From: Pseudomonas sp. L5B5
GTDB lineage: Bacteria; Pseudomonadota; Gammaproteobacteria; Pseudomonadales; Pseudomonadaceae
Assembly: GCF_020520285.1 (NCBI RefSeq)
Contig: NZ_CP084742.1
Coordinates: 682,001-746,000, forward strand
Length of the DNA stretch: 64,000 nt
Direction of reading: 5' to 3'
A model generated the notes under the pieces. The model was not told where the DNA came from and ran no database searches. It worked only from the letters and a program-made list of their open reading frames with translations. Made by a program: the position numbers and the translations under genes. Below are positions 56,008 to 64,000 of this stretch, piece after piece. The stretch's first letter is position 1. Each line of letters begins with the position of its first letter.

Positions 56008-57471
56008 CTAGCGCCTGAGTGTCGCCGGTTGGTGGATGCTCACTTTTCGCGAATGCCTGAAGGCATCCAGTGCCACACCACCCGGCACGCCGGCGAGCTG
56101 GAATATCTCCCAGTCACTGAACGAGTCGGGGTGTCCCGTGGCGACGTGACTGTTGAACCACACCCGGCTAGCCTGCAGTTGCTCGGTCGCTAGCAAGACC
56201 TCTGCAAGATCATTGGAAAACACCGAGACGCCCAACGCAAAGGGGCACTCGTTGGCCAGTTGCACCGATTCGGCGAAGTCGCCAACTCGTCGCAGGATCG
56301 CCACCGGTCCCAGGCACTCCTCCCGAGAGATCAGCATGCTGTCATTGATATCCGTAAGGATCACCGGTTGATGAAACCAGCCCAGTAGCGGGTCGTCGAT
56401 GTCCTGCTCATCGCTGCTCACCCGTCTTGCACCTTTGGCCAAGGCATCATTGATCAAGCGCATGAGCCTGTGCTGCGCTGACTCGCTGACCAGTGGGCCG
56501 ACAGGGCAGGGGGCACCTGAGACCAGGCAGCGTATTCGGGTCTGTTCGACGAAGTGCTGGACGAAATGATCATGGATTTCATCGTCAACGAAGATTCGTT
56601 GGGTCGACAGACAACTCTGCCCGCTACGATTGAATGCCGAAGCCGCTGCATGCACTGCAGCCAGTTGCACCTGGGCATGCCTGGAAACGATCATCGAACC
56701 ACGACCGGCGCTTTCCACGGTGCAAGGCTTGAGTAACTCCGCGCAGGTGACCGCCACAGCGCTGGCGGCAGCGACGCCGCCGGCAAAGACCACGGTATGA
56801 GTGCCCGAAGATTGCAGCAGGCCTTGCCCGGCAGATGCGTCCCCAGGAATGCAGCAGACCAATCCCGCTGGCAGCAGAGCAAAATGCTGCATGAACGCCA
56901 GGGTCGACAAGGTAGCGTTCAGCGAAGGCTTGACGATGCAGCTGTTGCCTGCCGCCAAGGAGGCCGCCACGGTGCGGCACATCAGGATCAGGCCCAGTGC
57001 GAATGGCATGATGTGCACACTGACCCCGTAAGGCTTGTGATGTACCTGGGGTGATTCCTGGTCGCCCGTCCAGGTCGCCGTAGTACCGGGTGGGCTCTCT
57101 ATCTCATGCGCGTAATGTCGGAATACCGCCGCACAGCTGGCCAGCTCACAGGAGGTATTTGCCAATGAAAGCCCCAATTCCAGGCTCAGCAAACGCGCGA
57201 TTTCCAGGTTGCGTTCGCCGGCGGTCTCTATGCCGTGCGCCAGTTCGAGCAGCAGGCGCTTGCGTTGCCGACCGTCCAACTGGCGCCAATGACGCTGGGC
57301 AAGATTGGCCGCATCGACCGCGATCTGGATATCGTGTTTTTCACAAAGCGCGACTTTCCCAAGAGGCTCCAGAGTCGCCGGCGCGACTACCTGGATCGAT
57401 CGATTGCAGCTGGCTGGATGGTACAAGGGGTTGATGTAGTACTGGTTGTTCCAGGGTTGAAAACTGTGCAT
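56008..57471 (-). CDS. Atypical NAD(P)-dependent aldehyde dehydrogenase
   Basis: This 487-residue aldehyde dehydrogenase superfamily member has the catalytic Cys in FNRSGQSCLSTQRIFV and the general-base Glu in TVESAGRGS. The helix block KPSLNATLSTLAF is close to the usual KPSE..P. The motifs diverge: ESAGRGS replaces ELGGK, and FAGGVAAA replaces FTGS. Several Cys are unusual. The ATG at 57471 has AGGGA eight bases upstream. An AraC regulator gene lies 136 bases upstream on the same strand. Base composition is slightly lower in GC than its neighbours, so it may be acquired. Substrate unknown. Confidence 0.82.
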   Translation of the reverse strand: MHSFQPWNNQYYINPLYHPASCNRSIQVVAPATLEPLGKVALCEKHDIQIAVDAANLAQRHWRQLDGRQRKRLLLELAHGIETAGERNLEIARLLSLELGLSLANTSCELASCAAVFRHYAHEIESPPGTTATWTGDQESPQVHHKPYGVSVHIMPFALGLILMCRTVAASLAAGNSCIVKPSLNATLSTLAFMQHFALLPAGLVCCIPGDASAGQGLLQSSGTHTVVFAGGVAAASAVAVTCAELLKPCTVESAGRGSMIVSRHAQVQLAAVHAAASAFNRSGQSCLSTQRIFVDDEIHDHFVQHFVEQTRIRCLVSGAPCPVGPLVSESAQHRLMRLINDALAKGARRVSSDEQDIDDPLLGWFHQPVILTDINDSMLISREECLGPVAILRRVGDFAESVQLANECPFALGVSVFSNDLAEVLLATEQLQASRVWFNSHVATGHPDSFSDWEIFQLAGVPGGVALDAFRHSRKVSIHQPATLRR

Positions 57472-57607
57472 TGGAAAGTCCCTTTCCAGATGTGCCACGG
57501 ATGACGACGGTCTGCTCGTCGCGCTGATAGGGGCACAGCCTAGAAAGAGAGGATGCTGGGCGTCTTGTAAGATCGTGCAAGTCGCACTTTCTAACCCCCA
57601 CTGTTTA

Positions 57608-58408
57608 TCAGCGAGGACGGATCATGTTCAGCCAGCGCGCCGGAGACAGTCCGTAGGTGCGGGTGAAATGCTGGGTCATATGGCTTTGATCGTTGAAACC
57701 GGCGATCAGGGCCGCATCGGCAATGGTGTGACCCGAACATATCAACGCCCGGACGTGATCCAGGCGACGCATCGTCAGGTAGCGATAGGGGCTGGTGCCG
57801 TAGAGCGCGCGAAAGTCCCGGGACAGGCTCCAGCGGTCACGGCCGCTGGCGTTTTCCAGTTCATCGAGGGTCACCAACCGGTCCAGGGCACTGTGGATGT
57901 ATTCCCGGGCGCGCTCGGCGGCGACGAAGTCCAGGGCCTTGCGCCCGCGTTGTGTGCCCGCCACCGCCGAAAGGGCCTGGGCCAGGTCGTACAGCGCATC
58001 GTCTTCTTCCAGCGGCTCGATGAGTGCGTCCATGCCCTGCATCAGTACCTGGGTCGCCTGTTGGAGGCGTGGGTCACGCGACAGGCCATCATTGACGAAC
58101 GGCAGTGGCTTGCCACCCAGGACCTGTTGCAGCAGGGCAGGCTCGATGTAGACGATGCGGTACTGGAAACCGTCTTCGGTGCCGGCCTCGCCATCGTGCA
58201 GTTCGTCGGGGTGCAGCACGATGGTGCCCCCCGGCAGGTTGTGCCGCATGCTCTTGCGGTAATTGAAGTTGTGCACGCCTTTCAGTGTCCGGCCGACCGC
58301 GTAGGTGTCATGGCGATGCGGCTCGAACCCGTAGCCACTGAAGAAGGCCTCGAATCGCTCGATACGCCGCAGTGTGTGACCGCGTTTTGCCCAATCCTTG
58401 AGGGGCAT
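57608..58408 (-). CDS. AraC-family regulator with cupin N-terminal domain
   Basis: This 266-residue protein has an AraC_binding cupin start (YGFEPHRHDTYAVGRTLKGVH). The C-terminal AraC domain shows two helix-turn-helix motifs (LDELENASGRDRWSLSRDFRALYG and IADAALIAGFNDQSHMTQHFTRTYG). The ATG at 58408 has GGGAG six bases upstream. It is upstream and in line with the aldehyde dehydrogenase gene, its most likely target. Confidence 0.9.
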   Translation of the reverse strand: MPLKDWAKRGHTLRRIERFEAFFSGYGFEPHRHDTYAVGRTLKGVHNFNYRKSMRHNLPGGTIVLHPDELHDGEAGTEDGFQYRIVYIEPALLQQVLGGKPLPFVNDGLSRDPRLQQATQVLMQGMDALIEPLEEDDALYDLAQALSAVAGTQRGRKALDFVAAERAREYIHSALDRLVTLDELENASGRDRWSLSRDFRALYGTSPYRYLTMRRLDHVRALICSGHTIADAALIAGFNDQSHMTQHFTRTYGLSPARWLNMIRPR

Positions 58409-58482
58409 ATCCAACTCCCTGAAACAGTCGAGATTTTGATACCCGGAAAATCGCCAGTATCAACTAAAAGCCTGTCGGATAC

Positions 58483-59928
58483 TCAATCGATGCCCGCCTC
58501 GATACGCCGGATCAGGTAGGGATAGAACGGGTTGGCGGTCAAGCGCATCAGTTCGTCCATGGGCAGCACCAGCACGCCACGCTCGCCGCGGGCCGCCAGT
58601 GTGCCCAGGTGCACGCCGAAATCCTCGGCGCCGGTCGGTTGGGTGCCGTAAAGGGCATCGTCCGTAGGGAAGGGCAGGGCCACATGGGACAGCGAGAACA
58701 CCTCCGGCGGATAGGCCAGGTCCAGGGGCTCATGGCTGTCCTGCTGGCTCTGGGCGACGGTGCTCACCAGTTCCATGGCGCTGCTGCCGGTGCCCTGGTT
58801 GGTCAGGATCCGGGTCGTGTAATTGCGTGGAGGCGGTGGCAGCAGGCCGGCCAGGGAGGTGACGCTGGCCGGATCCAGCAGGCCTTCGAAATCCCGTGCG
58901 CGGTTGAGGTCGAAGATCACCAGCTCGCTGCCATTGGCCGGCAAGTGCCGGTACAGCCCGCTGACCAGGGCCTGGGTGCTGACGGTGGAGTCGACCAGCG
59001 ACTGGAACGCCAGGATCGGCGGCAGCCGGGCCAGGCGCGGATCGTCTGCCAGGGCCAGCACCTGGCCTTGCAGGGCGTCGGTGAGCAACCAGGACTGGCG
59101 CGCGCCATTGACCGGAAACGAGTTGTACTTGAACGGGTTGTATTCAGGACGCAGGTTCAGCCAGGCGGCCTTGCTGAACGCCGGGAACACTGCGGGCCAA
59201 CCCGCCAGCCCGGCAAAACGCGCGGACGCCGCGACCCCGATCATCGGCGAGACCAGCACCAGGCGCTGGGCCTGGGGCAGTTGCGGATCGAGCAGGGCAT
59301 CCAGGCTGTACTTGACCGCCAGGGCGCCACCGTTGGAGTAACCGACCAGATGCAGCGGCGCAGGCGCCGGGACCTCGGCCCGGGCGGTGCGCAGGGCCAG
59401 GCGCGTGGCCGCCAGCCAATCCTGCCAGCGAGCCTCGGTCAAGGCTGCCGGCACCGTACCGTGCCCGGGCAGGCGCAGGCCGATGGCCAGGTAGCCCAGC
59501 TCGACATACCGTCGTGCGATGTGCCGCAGGCTATAGGGCGAATCGGTCAGGCCATGCACCAACACGACCACCCCCCGAGGTGGTCCCTCTGGACGCAGCA
59601 GGTAGGAGCGGTTCCAGTCGGTGGCAAACCCGGGAGGATAGACGCGGCTGTCCTGGCGGTAGCGGTTGAACAACGGCACCTGGGCCAGATCCAGCGGTGC
59701 GCTGACTTCATGCTCCACCTCGGCGAACACCTGGTCCTCGGCCTTGAGCCAGCCGGCCCAGTCTGTCCGGTCGAGCTGCTTGGCACTGAGTTCGTGGGGC
59801 ACATGCAGGTGCCAGGGTTGCAGTGCCGGGCCCCGTTCGCTGTCGTAGATCCGCCAGGCCAGCAGGGTCAGGGCCGCGACGCAGGCGATCAGCGCCCCTT
59901 GCTTGAGCCACCGCGACAGGCTGGTCAT
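58483..59928 (-). CDS. Membrane-anchored alpha/beta hydrolase
   Basis: This 481-residue protein has an N-terminal hydrophobic helix (about residues 9-25, KQGALIACVAALTLLAW). The alpha/beta hydrolase core follows: VVVLVHGLTDSPYSLRH with the oxyanion loop, the nucleophile elbow LVGYSNGGALA, and later Asp and His candidates. This is a lipase/esterase-like arrangement, probably facing the periplasm. It overlaps the regulator gene by ATGA and so is in its operon. Substrate unknown. Confidence 0.85.
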   Translation of the reverse strand: MTSLSRWLKQGALIACVAALTLLAWRIYDSERGPALQPWHLHVPHELSAKQLDRTDWAGWLKAEDQVFAEVEHEVSAPLDLAQVPLFNRYRQDSRVYPPGFATDWNRSYLLRPEGPPRGVVVLVHGLTDSPYSLRHIARRYVELGYLAIGLRLPGHGTVPAALTEARWQDWLAATRLALRTARAEVPAPAPLHLVGYSNGGALAVKYSLDALLDPQLPQAQRLVLVSPMIGVAASARFAGLAGWPAVFPAFSKAAWLNLRPEYNPFKYNSFPVNGARQSWLLTDALQGQVLALADDPRLARLPPILAFQSLVDSTVSTQALVSGLYRHLPANGSELVIFDLNRARDFEGLLDPASVTSLAGLLPPPPRNYTTRILTNQGTGSSAMELVSTVAQSQQDSHEPLDLAYPPEVFSLSHVALPFPTDDALYGTQPTGAEDFGVHLGTLAARGERGVLVLPMDELMRLTANPFYPYLIRRIEAGID

Positions 59929-60596
59929 GAGGTGCCGGTCGGGGCGCTGATGCGATACACGCAACGCCGATCACCGCTGATCAAGTGCTCCATCCGCCGT
60001 ACCTGGCCCAGTTCACCTATGGCAGCCTGGAACAGTTGCAGCTCGGAGCGGCAGAACCCTTGGCATTGCCTCGCAGCGACACAGATCGGGCAGTGGCTCT
60101 CGATCAGCAGCCAGGCATCGTCGTCGCGCTGGACATGGGCCATGTAGCCCGCCACGTCGCGGATCTGCGCCAGGGCCCGAACCCGCTCTTCCAGGGTCGG
60201 CAGCGGTGCGCAGGTGGCCAGGTACTCGGCGCTGTTGATCCGCTCCATGTCGCTGACGATGCGTTCCACGCCGTCGGCGCCATACACCGCACGGATCGAG
60301 TCGATCAGCTGCAGCGTGAGGTTGGCGTGGGTATCGGGAAAACGCGCCTGGGCCTGTTCGGTCAGCACCCATTTCTGCGAAGGGCGGCCAGCCCCCTGGG
60401 CCGGCATCAGTTCTCCACTGATGAGCTGGCTGTCCACCAGCTTCTGCACTTGTTGGCGGGTGGCCTCCAGCGACACCTCCAGCAGTGGCGCCAGGTCGGC
60501 GGTTTTCAATGGCCCACGGGTCTTGAGCAGGAACAGGATTCGCTCGGCGGTGGCGCCGGGGTTTTTCTTATCGGCCGGGGAAGACATCGAAGGCAT
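59925..60596 (-). CDS. SufR/ArsR-like regulator with Cys-rich C-terminus
   Basis: This 223-residue protein has a winged-helix N-terminus (TAERILFLLKTRGPLKTADLAPLLEVSLEATRQQVQKLV, read over about 16-54) as in COG2345/SufR proteins. The C-terminal cluster CPICVAARQCQGFCRSEL has four Cys in a C-x2-C-x5-C-x3-C array. In SufR such Cys bind an iron-sulfur cluster. Here it may sense metal or redox signals. It is divergent to an MFS gene and ahead of the hydrolase in one operon. Start could be 60596 or the ATG at 60587. Confidence 0.83.
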   Translation of the reverse strand: MPSMSSPADKKNPGATAERILFLLKTRGPLKTADLAPLLEVSLEATRQQVQKLVDSQLISGELMPAQGAGRPSQKWVLTEQAQARFPDTHANLTLQLIDSIRAVYGADGVERIVSDMERINSAEYLATCAPLPTLEERVRALAQIRDVAGYMAHVQRDDDAWLLIESHCPICVAARQCQGFCRSELQLFQAAIGELGQVRRMEHLISGDRRCVYRISAPTGTS

Positions 60597-60810
60597 GCAG
60601 GACCATTGACCAGGAAACTATCGGGTAATCGAGACACCAGCAGGATGCCGGCAACCGCACAAGCATAACAGGCTGCTCGGTTCCGGCTCGGGGATTGTCC
60701 GTCCCTGCCCCGGCAAGCAGGGGGTGAGCGGATCGAAAAAAACCAATTATCAAAGTCATTACTTGTGTAATACAGTGCCGCCTTCTCGAACAACAAGACA
60801 GGAATACACC
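60597..60810. promoter_or_regulatory. Divergent promoter with palindromic operator between SufR-like regulator and MFS gene
   Basis: The perfect inverted repeat ATTAC-TTGT-GTAAT (60758-60771) overlaps a likely -10 box TAATAC (60768-60773) for the MFS gene, with ATTATC about 16 bases upstream as a weak -35. An operator over the -10 box suits repression by the neighbouring regulator. The start of the MFS gene is about 40 bases downstream with AGGAA before the ATG. Confidence 0.6.
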
Positions 60811-62220
60811 ATGGCATCGACAACGGGCTGGTCGGCCCTGCTGCTGGGCAAGAACGGGCTGCGCTCGGCAGCCCTGGCCGGCGGCGTCGCCTTGCATGCA
60901 ATCAACATCTACCTGGTCACGACACTCTTGCCCTCGGTGGTCCAGGACATCGGTGGCCTGGATTACTACGCCTGGAACACCACGCTGTTCGTCGTGGCCT
61001 CGATCGTTGGTTCCGTGCTCTCGACCCGGGTCTTGGCAGGACTGGGCCCCAAGCTCGCCTATGGCCTGGCGGGGCTGGTGTTCATGCTCGGTTGCAGCGT
61101 GTGCGCCCTGGCTCCCGACATGCCCTGGCTGGTCGTTGGGCGCAGCGTCCAGGGCCTGGGCGGAGGCCTGCTGTTCGCCTTGCCCTACGCAATGATCCGG
61201 CTGGTGTTCGATGAGGCCTTGTGGGCACGGGCGATGGCGCTGATTTCGGCCATGTGGGGCGCGGCGACCCTGATCGGGCCGGCGGTGGGTGGGGTTTTCG
61301 CCGAGCTTGGTGCTTGGCGTGCAGCTTTCTGGGTGCTGCTACCCTGCACATTGCTGTTCATGCTGCTGGCAATCGGCCTGTTGCCCGGGAAAAGCCGCGA
61401 ACCGGCGCCTCGCACTCCCATCCCCGGGCTGCAACTGGTGTTGCTGATCGTCATGGTGCTGGCTATCTCCATCGGCAGTATCAGTACCTCGGCGTTGTAC
61501 AACGCCCTAGGCCTGGTGATAGGCCTGGTTTTGCTGCTGGTGGTCTGTGCCCTGGAGAATCGCTCCGCAAAACGCCTGCTGCCGCGCGGCAGCCTGAAGT
61601 CCGGCAGTGTGCTGCTGCCGTTGTACCTGTCCATGGCGTTGCTGGTGGTGGGCATGACCAGCGAAGTCTTCGTGCCGCTGTTTCTCCAGGTCCTGCACCA
61701 GCAGACGCCGCTGATTGCCGGCTACATCGCCGCACTGATGGCCGCAGGCTGGACCCTGGGAGCGCTCTTCAGCTCCGGCCTGGGCGCACAAGGCGCTGCC
61801 CGGGCCGTGGCCAGCGGCCCACTGCTGGTGGTGGCCGGGTTGCTCCTGGCGTGCCTGGCCATGCCCGCCGCCAGTGGCGTGGCGAGCCTGGCGGCGATCT
61901 GCCTGGCCATGGTGCTGGTAGGGGGCGGCATTGGCCTGGCCTGGCCGCACTTGCTGGCACGAGTGCTGGAGCGCGCGCCGGCCGACCAGAAGGAACTGGC
62001 CGGCGCCTCGATCACCACCGTGCAGTTGGTGGCCACTGCCTTGGGAGCAGCCCTGGCGGGGATGATCGTCAACCTCGCAGGCCTGGGTTCCGGCGGTGAG
62101 CTGGCCGGGACAGCCCGCGCGGCCGGCTGGCTGTTCGGCCTGTACGCCGGCTTGTCGTTGCTGCTGTTCGTCTCGGTGCGCCAGGTACAGCGCCAGGAAT
62201 CAGTGGTTCCGAGCCTCTAG
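60811..62220 (+). CDS. MFS transporter (DHA2/EmrB-like)
   Basis: This 469-residue protein has around 14 hydrophobic segments. GRSVQGLGGGLLFALPYAMI, the motif C-like block, lies about residues 110-129. It belongs to the DHA2 drug or metabolite exporter group. The ATG at 60811 has AGGAA six bases upstream. It is divergent to the SufR-like regulator and hydrolase, and a palindrome over its -10 box suggests control by that regulator. Confidence 0.88.
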   Translation: MASTTGWSALLLGKNGLRSAALAGGVALHAINIYLVTTLLPSVVQDIGGLDYYAWNTTLFVVASIVGSVLSTRVLAGLGPKLAYGLAGLVFMLGCSVCALAPDMPWLVVGRSVQGLGGGLLFALPYAMIRLVFDEALWARAMALISAMWGAATLIGPAVGGVFAELGAWRAAFWVLLPCTLLFMLLAIGLLPGKSREPAPRTPIPGLQLVLLIVMVLAISIGSISTSALYNALGLVIGLVLLLVVCALENRSAKRLLPRGSLKSGSVLLPLYLSMALLVVGMTSEVFVPLFLQVLHQQTPLIAGYIAALMAAGWTLGALFSSGLGAQGAARAVASGPLLVVAGLLLACLAMPAASGVASLAAICLAMVLVGGGIGLAWPHLLARVLERAPADQKELAGASITTVQLVATALGAALAGMIVNLAGLGSGGELAGTARAAGWLFGLYAGLSLLLFVSVRQVQRQESVVPSL

Positions 62221-62342
62221 TGGCATTCAGCCGGTATCCGCACAGCGCCTAGCGCTGGCCGGGCACGGCTGGGGGTTTTCGATTGTGGCGCAGGCATCAT
62301 CGGGGTTTAATCGACGGCTTTTCTGGTTCTTGCAGGTTCGCC

Positions 62343-62963
62343 ATGGATGACTCCGCCCGCCACATCATCGATCTGTACCAGCGCCATGCCTCAGCCTGGG
62401 ATCAGGCGCGCCGGGGCAATACCCAGGGGGTTGAGTCCGAGCTGCGCTGGCTGCAGCGCTTTCGTCAACTCATGGGGAGCGGGGTGCAGGTGCTGGACCT
62501 GGGCTGTGGCGGTGCAGAGCCGATGGCGAGCGACCTGATCGAGCATGGCTGCGAGCTGACCGGGGTCGACAGCTCGAGGACATTGGTGGACCTGTGCCGG
62601 CAACGGCACGGCGACCAGCGCTGGGTCCACGCCGACATGCGCAACCTGGCCCTGAACGAGGACTTCGACGGCATCCTGGCCTGGAACAGCCTGTTTCACC
62701 TGTCGCCGGACGACCAGCGAGCGATGTTCGCGGTGTTCGAGCGCCACGCCCGGCCGGGTTGTGCGCTGATGTTCACCAGCGGCCCGGCGGCGGGCGAGGC
62801 CATCGGCCAGTTCCAGGGCGAGGCGCTGTACCACGCCAGCCTCGATCCCGGTGAATACTGCACGCTGCTCGATACCCATGGTTTCGAGGTGGTCCGGCAT
62901 GTCAGCGAAGACCCCGACTGCTGCGGCTTCACGGTGTGGATGGCCCGCAGCCTGGACTATTGA
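62343..62963 (+). CDS. Class I SAM-dependent methyltransferase
   Basis: This 206-residue protein has the SAM-binding glycine motif VLDLGCGGAEPMASDLI (about residues 48-64), an acidic GVDSSRTLV end of strand 2, and VHADMRNLAL. These are the class I fold landmarks. Length is short. Upstream neighbours do not indicate a substrate. It ends three bases before the stop of the converging HNH gene. Confidence 0.85.
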   Translation: MDDSARHIIDLYQRHASAWDQARRGNTQGVESELRWLQRFRQLMGSGVQVLDLGCGGAEPMASDLIEHGCELTGVDSSRTLVDLCRQRHGDQRWVHADMRNLALNEDFDGILAWNSLFHLSPDDQRAMFAVFERHARPGCALMFTSGPAAGEAIGQFQGEALYHASLDPGEYCTLLDTHGFEVVRHVSEDPDCCGFTVWMARSLDY

Positions 62964-62966
62964 GGC

Positions 62967-63926
62967 TCAGAGGATGCCTTGCTGTCGGGCGATGCTTTGC
63001 AGGCAGATACCCAGGGCGCGCTTTTCGAACTCATCCGGCTCGAAGCCGAGGATGAATGCCGGGAGCCGGACCAGCGACTGCACGACCTTGTCGCTGTCGT
63101 CCATGTCGCGCTTGCGCTTGAGCATGTCGTTCACCTCGGGTGTGTACCATTGGTAGCGCTCCTCCAGACAGAAGAACCGGGCAAATTCGTCCCAGGCGGT
63201 GTTGCCAGTCACAGTCAGGCTGATCTCTCCATTGGTAACGCCGTGGATAGCCAGGGCCGAGCCCTTGATACCGAAACTCAGGCCCAGGGCACTGGCAGCG
63301 TCGAAGGGATGGGGAATGCTCGAGTCTGGAACCTCGTCGCCCTTGATCGAGGAGTTGCACTGGTGGCAGCTGGGCACCAGGTTGTGCAGCGACACCGCCA
63401 GGTAGGGGTAGATGGACTTGGGCAGGAAGTGATCCAGGGGCGGGCGCATCTCCAGCTTCTTGGGCGCGGTCTTGTCTGTCACCTGGCCGTGGTAGTTCAC
63501 ATGATTCAGGTGGCAGTAGGGGCAAATGCGCAATCCGTGGCTTTCCACCAGCTTGTAGGCGTTCCAGCCCTGGCTCTTGTAGATGAACTTGTCGTAATCG
63601 AACACCTTGCCAAGGGTCTCGATCAGCTTCTCCATGTCTTTTTGCTTGGTGAAGGATTTTTGCTGACGGTCATGCATGTAGCGAGTCAAGGTCGAGCCAG
63701 TCGAGCGGGTGGCGATGTCGACAGCCTGGATCAGCGCCTGTAGCTGGGCGCCGCTGCCGACCAGGATCGCCTGGCGGTTGTTTAGCAACAGCTGGTGCAG
63801 CGAGGCCGTGAAGCTCGGATATCCGCTGAATGGCGCCTTCCATTTCGCCATTTCCTCGTCAAAACGCTGGCCCAGGGTCGTCAGGTGGCGGCTTTGGACG
63901 GTGTTGGACGTATCAAGCTTGAGCAT
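62967..63926 (-). CDS. HNH endonuclease domain protein, possible defence nuclease
   Basis: This 319-residue protein has a zinc-binding CPYC (about residues 135-138) and CHQC (187-190). The HNH core is DHFLPKSIYPYLAVSLHNLVPSCHQCN, read over 165-191, giving Asp-His, Asn and the Cys ligands. The N-terminal 130 residues have no familiar domain. It overlaps the end of an upstream gene by 14 bases (see next entry). HNH proteins in such tight pairs with an ATPase are known in Septu and in some retron and related defence systems, so a two-gene defence unit is plausible. The partner is outside the window. Confidence 0.75.
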   Translation of the reverse strand: MLKLDTSNTVQSRHLTTLGQRFDEEMAKWKAPFSGYPSFTASLHQLLLNNRQAILVGSGAQLQALIQAVDIATRSTGSTLTRYMHDRQQKSFTKQKDMEKLIETLGKVFDYDKFIYKSQGWNAYKLVESHGLRICPYCHLNHVNYHGQVTDKTAPKKLEMRPPLDHFLPKSIYPYLAVSLHNLVPSCHQCNSSIKGDEVPDSSIPHPFDAASALGLSFGIKGSALAIHGVTNGEISLTVTGNTAWDEFARFFCLEERYQWYTPEVNDMLKRKRDMDDSDKVVQSLVRLPAFILGFEPDEFEKRALGICLQSIARQQGIL

Positions 63927-64000
63927 TGGCACGGCTCCCCAGGATATCCAGCTGGTGCTGTACATGACGCTTGAGTTCGTCGTTGGCCAGGGCGTCGGCG
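63913..64000 (-). CDS. C-terminal end of an upstream partner gene (cut by window edge)
   Basis: The last 28 codons are visible: ADALANDELKRHVQHQLDIL and then GSRANAQA with a TGA stop at 63915-63913. It overlaps the HNH gene start by 14 bases, so the two are co-translated. No domain can be recognised from so short a piece. Confidence 0.55.
   Translation of the reverse strand, partial: ADALANDELKRHVQHQLDILGSRANAQA

Overview
The window is bacterial chromosome with high GC (roughly 60-65 percent in genes), tightly packed operons, ATGA stop/start overlaps, Pseudomonas-type REP palindromes and Pseudomonas-style gene neighbourhoods. These include an mtlEFGKDYZ mannitol operon, an arnBCADTEF-ugd operon with a trailing glycosyltransferase, and a P. 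putida fadDx-like acyl-CoA operon. I infer a member of the Pseudomonas fluorescens group, most likely close to P. protegens or P. chlororaphis. No rRNA, tRNA, CRISPR array, insertion sequence or prophage was seen.

Left part (1-12.5 kb, minus strand): an acidic exopolysaccharide Wzx/Wzy cluster. It is read from an AT-rich promoter region at about 12.5-13.1 kb towards position 1. The order is UDP-glucose dehydrogenase, UDP-glucuronate epimerase, phosphoglycosyl transferase, BY-kinase-like ATPase with a degenerate P-loop, outer-membrane export lipoprotein, chain-length protein, GT4, Wzy polymerase, two GT2 enzymes, polysaccharide deacetylase and a Wzx flippase cut by the window edge. An OprD-type porin (plus strand) follows.

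14.5-23.1 kb (minus strand): the mannitol/arabitol/glucitol operon. It holds the ABC transporter MtlEFGK, mannitol dehydrogenase, xylulokinase and fructokinase. A REP doublet lies between mtlE and mtlF, and two tandem palindromic elements lie between mtlD and mtlY.

23.4-32.5 kb: an AraC-type regulator and a five-gene acyl-CoA catabolic operon (plus strand). It faces an acyl-CoA dehydrogenase plus 3-hydroxyisobutyryl-CoA hydrolase pair (minus strand). Together they fit branched-chain (isoleucine/valine) or short-chain acyl-CoA oxidation.

32.9-43.4 kb: an orphan AstA-like succinyltransferase, a GtrA/GtrB/GT83 glycosylation cassette, a LysR regulator, an HPP-family membrane protein, and a three-gene operon with an unrecognised 295-residue protein, homospermidine synthase and an MFS transporter. 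The last is the best candidate here for an undescribed pathway. A GNAT acetyltransferase ends the segment.

43.4-53.9 kb (minus strand): the full lipid A aminoarabinose operon arnB-C-A-D-T-E-F-ugd plus a terminal GT83-like gene.

54.4-64 kb: accessory genes. They are an orphan DUF4880 (FecR N-terminal) protein, a glucosaminidase-fold protein overlapping a small lipoprotein (likely a type VI Tge2/Tgi2-like effector and immunity pair), an atypical aldehyde dehydrogenase with an AraC regulator, a Cys-rich SufR-like regulator with an alpha/beta hydrolase facing an MFS exporter, a methyltransferase, and an HNH nuclease. The HNH gene overlaps the end of a gene that leaves the window; this could be a two-gene defence unit.
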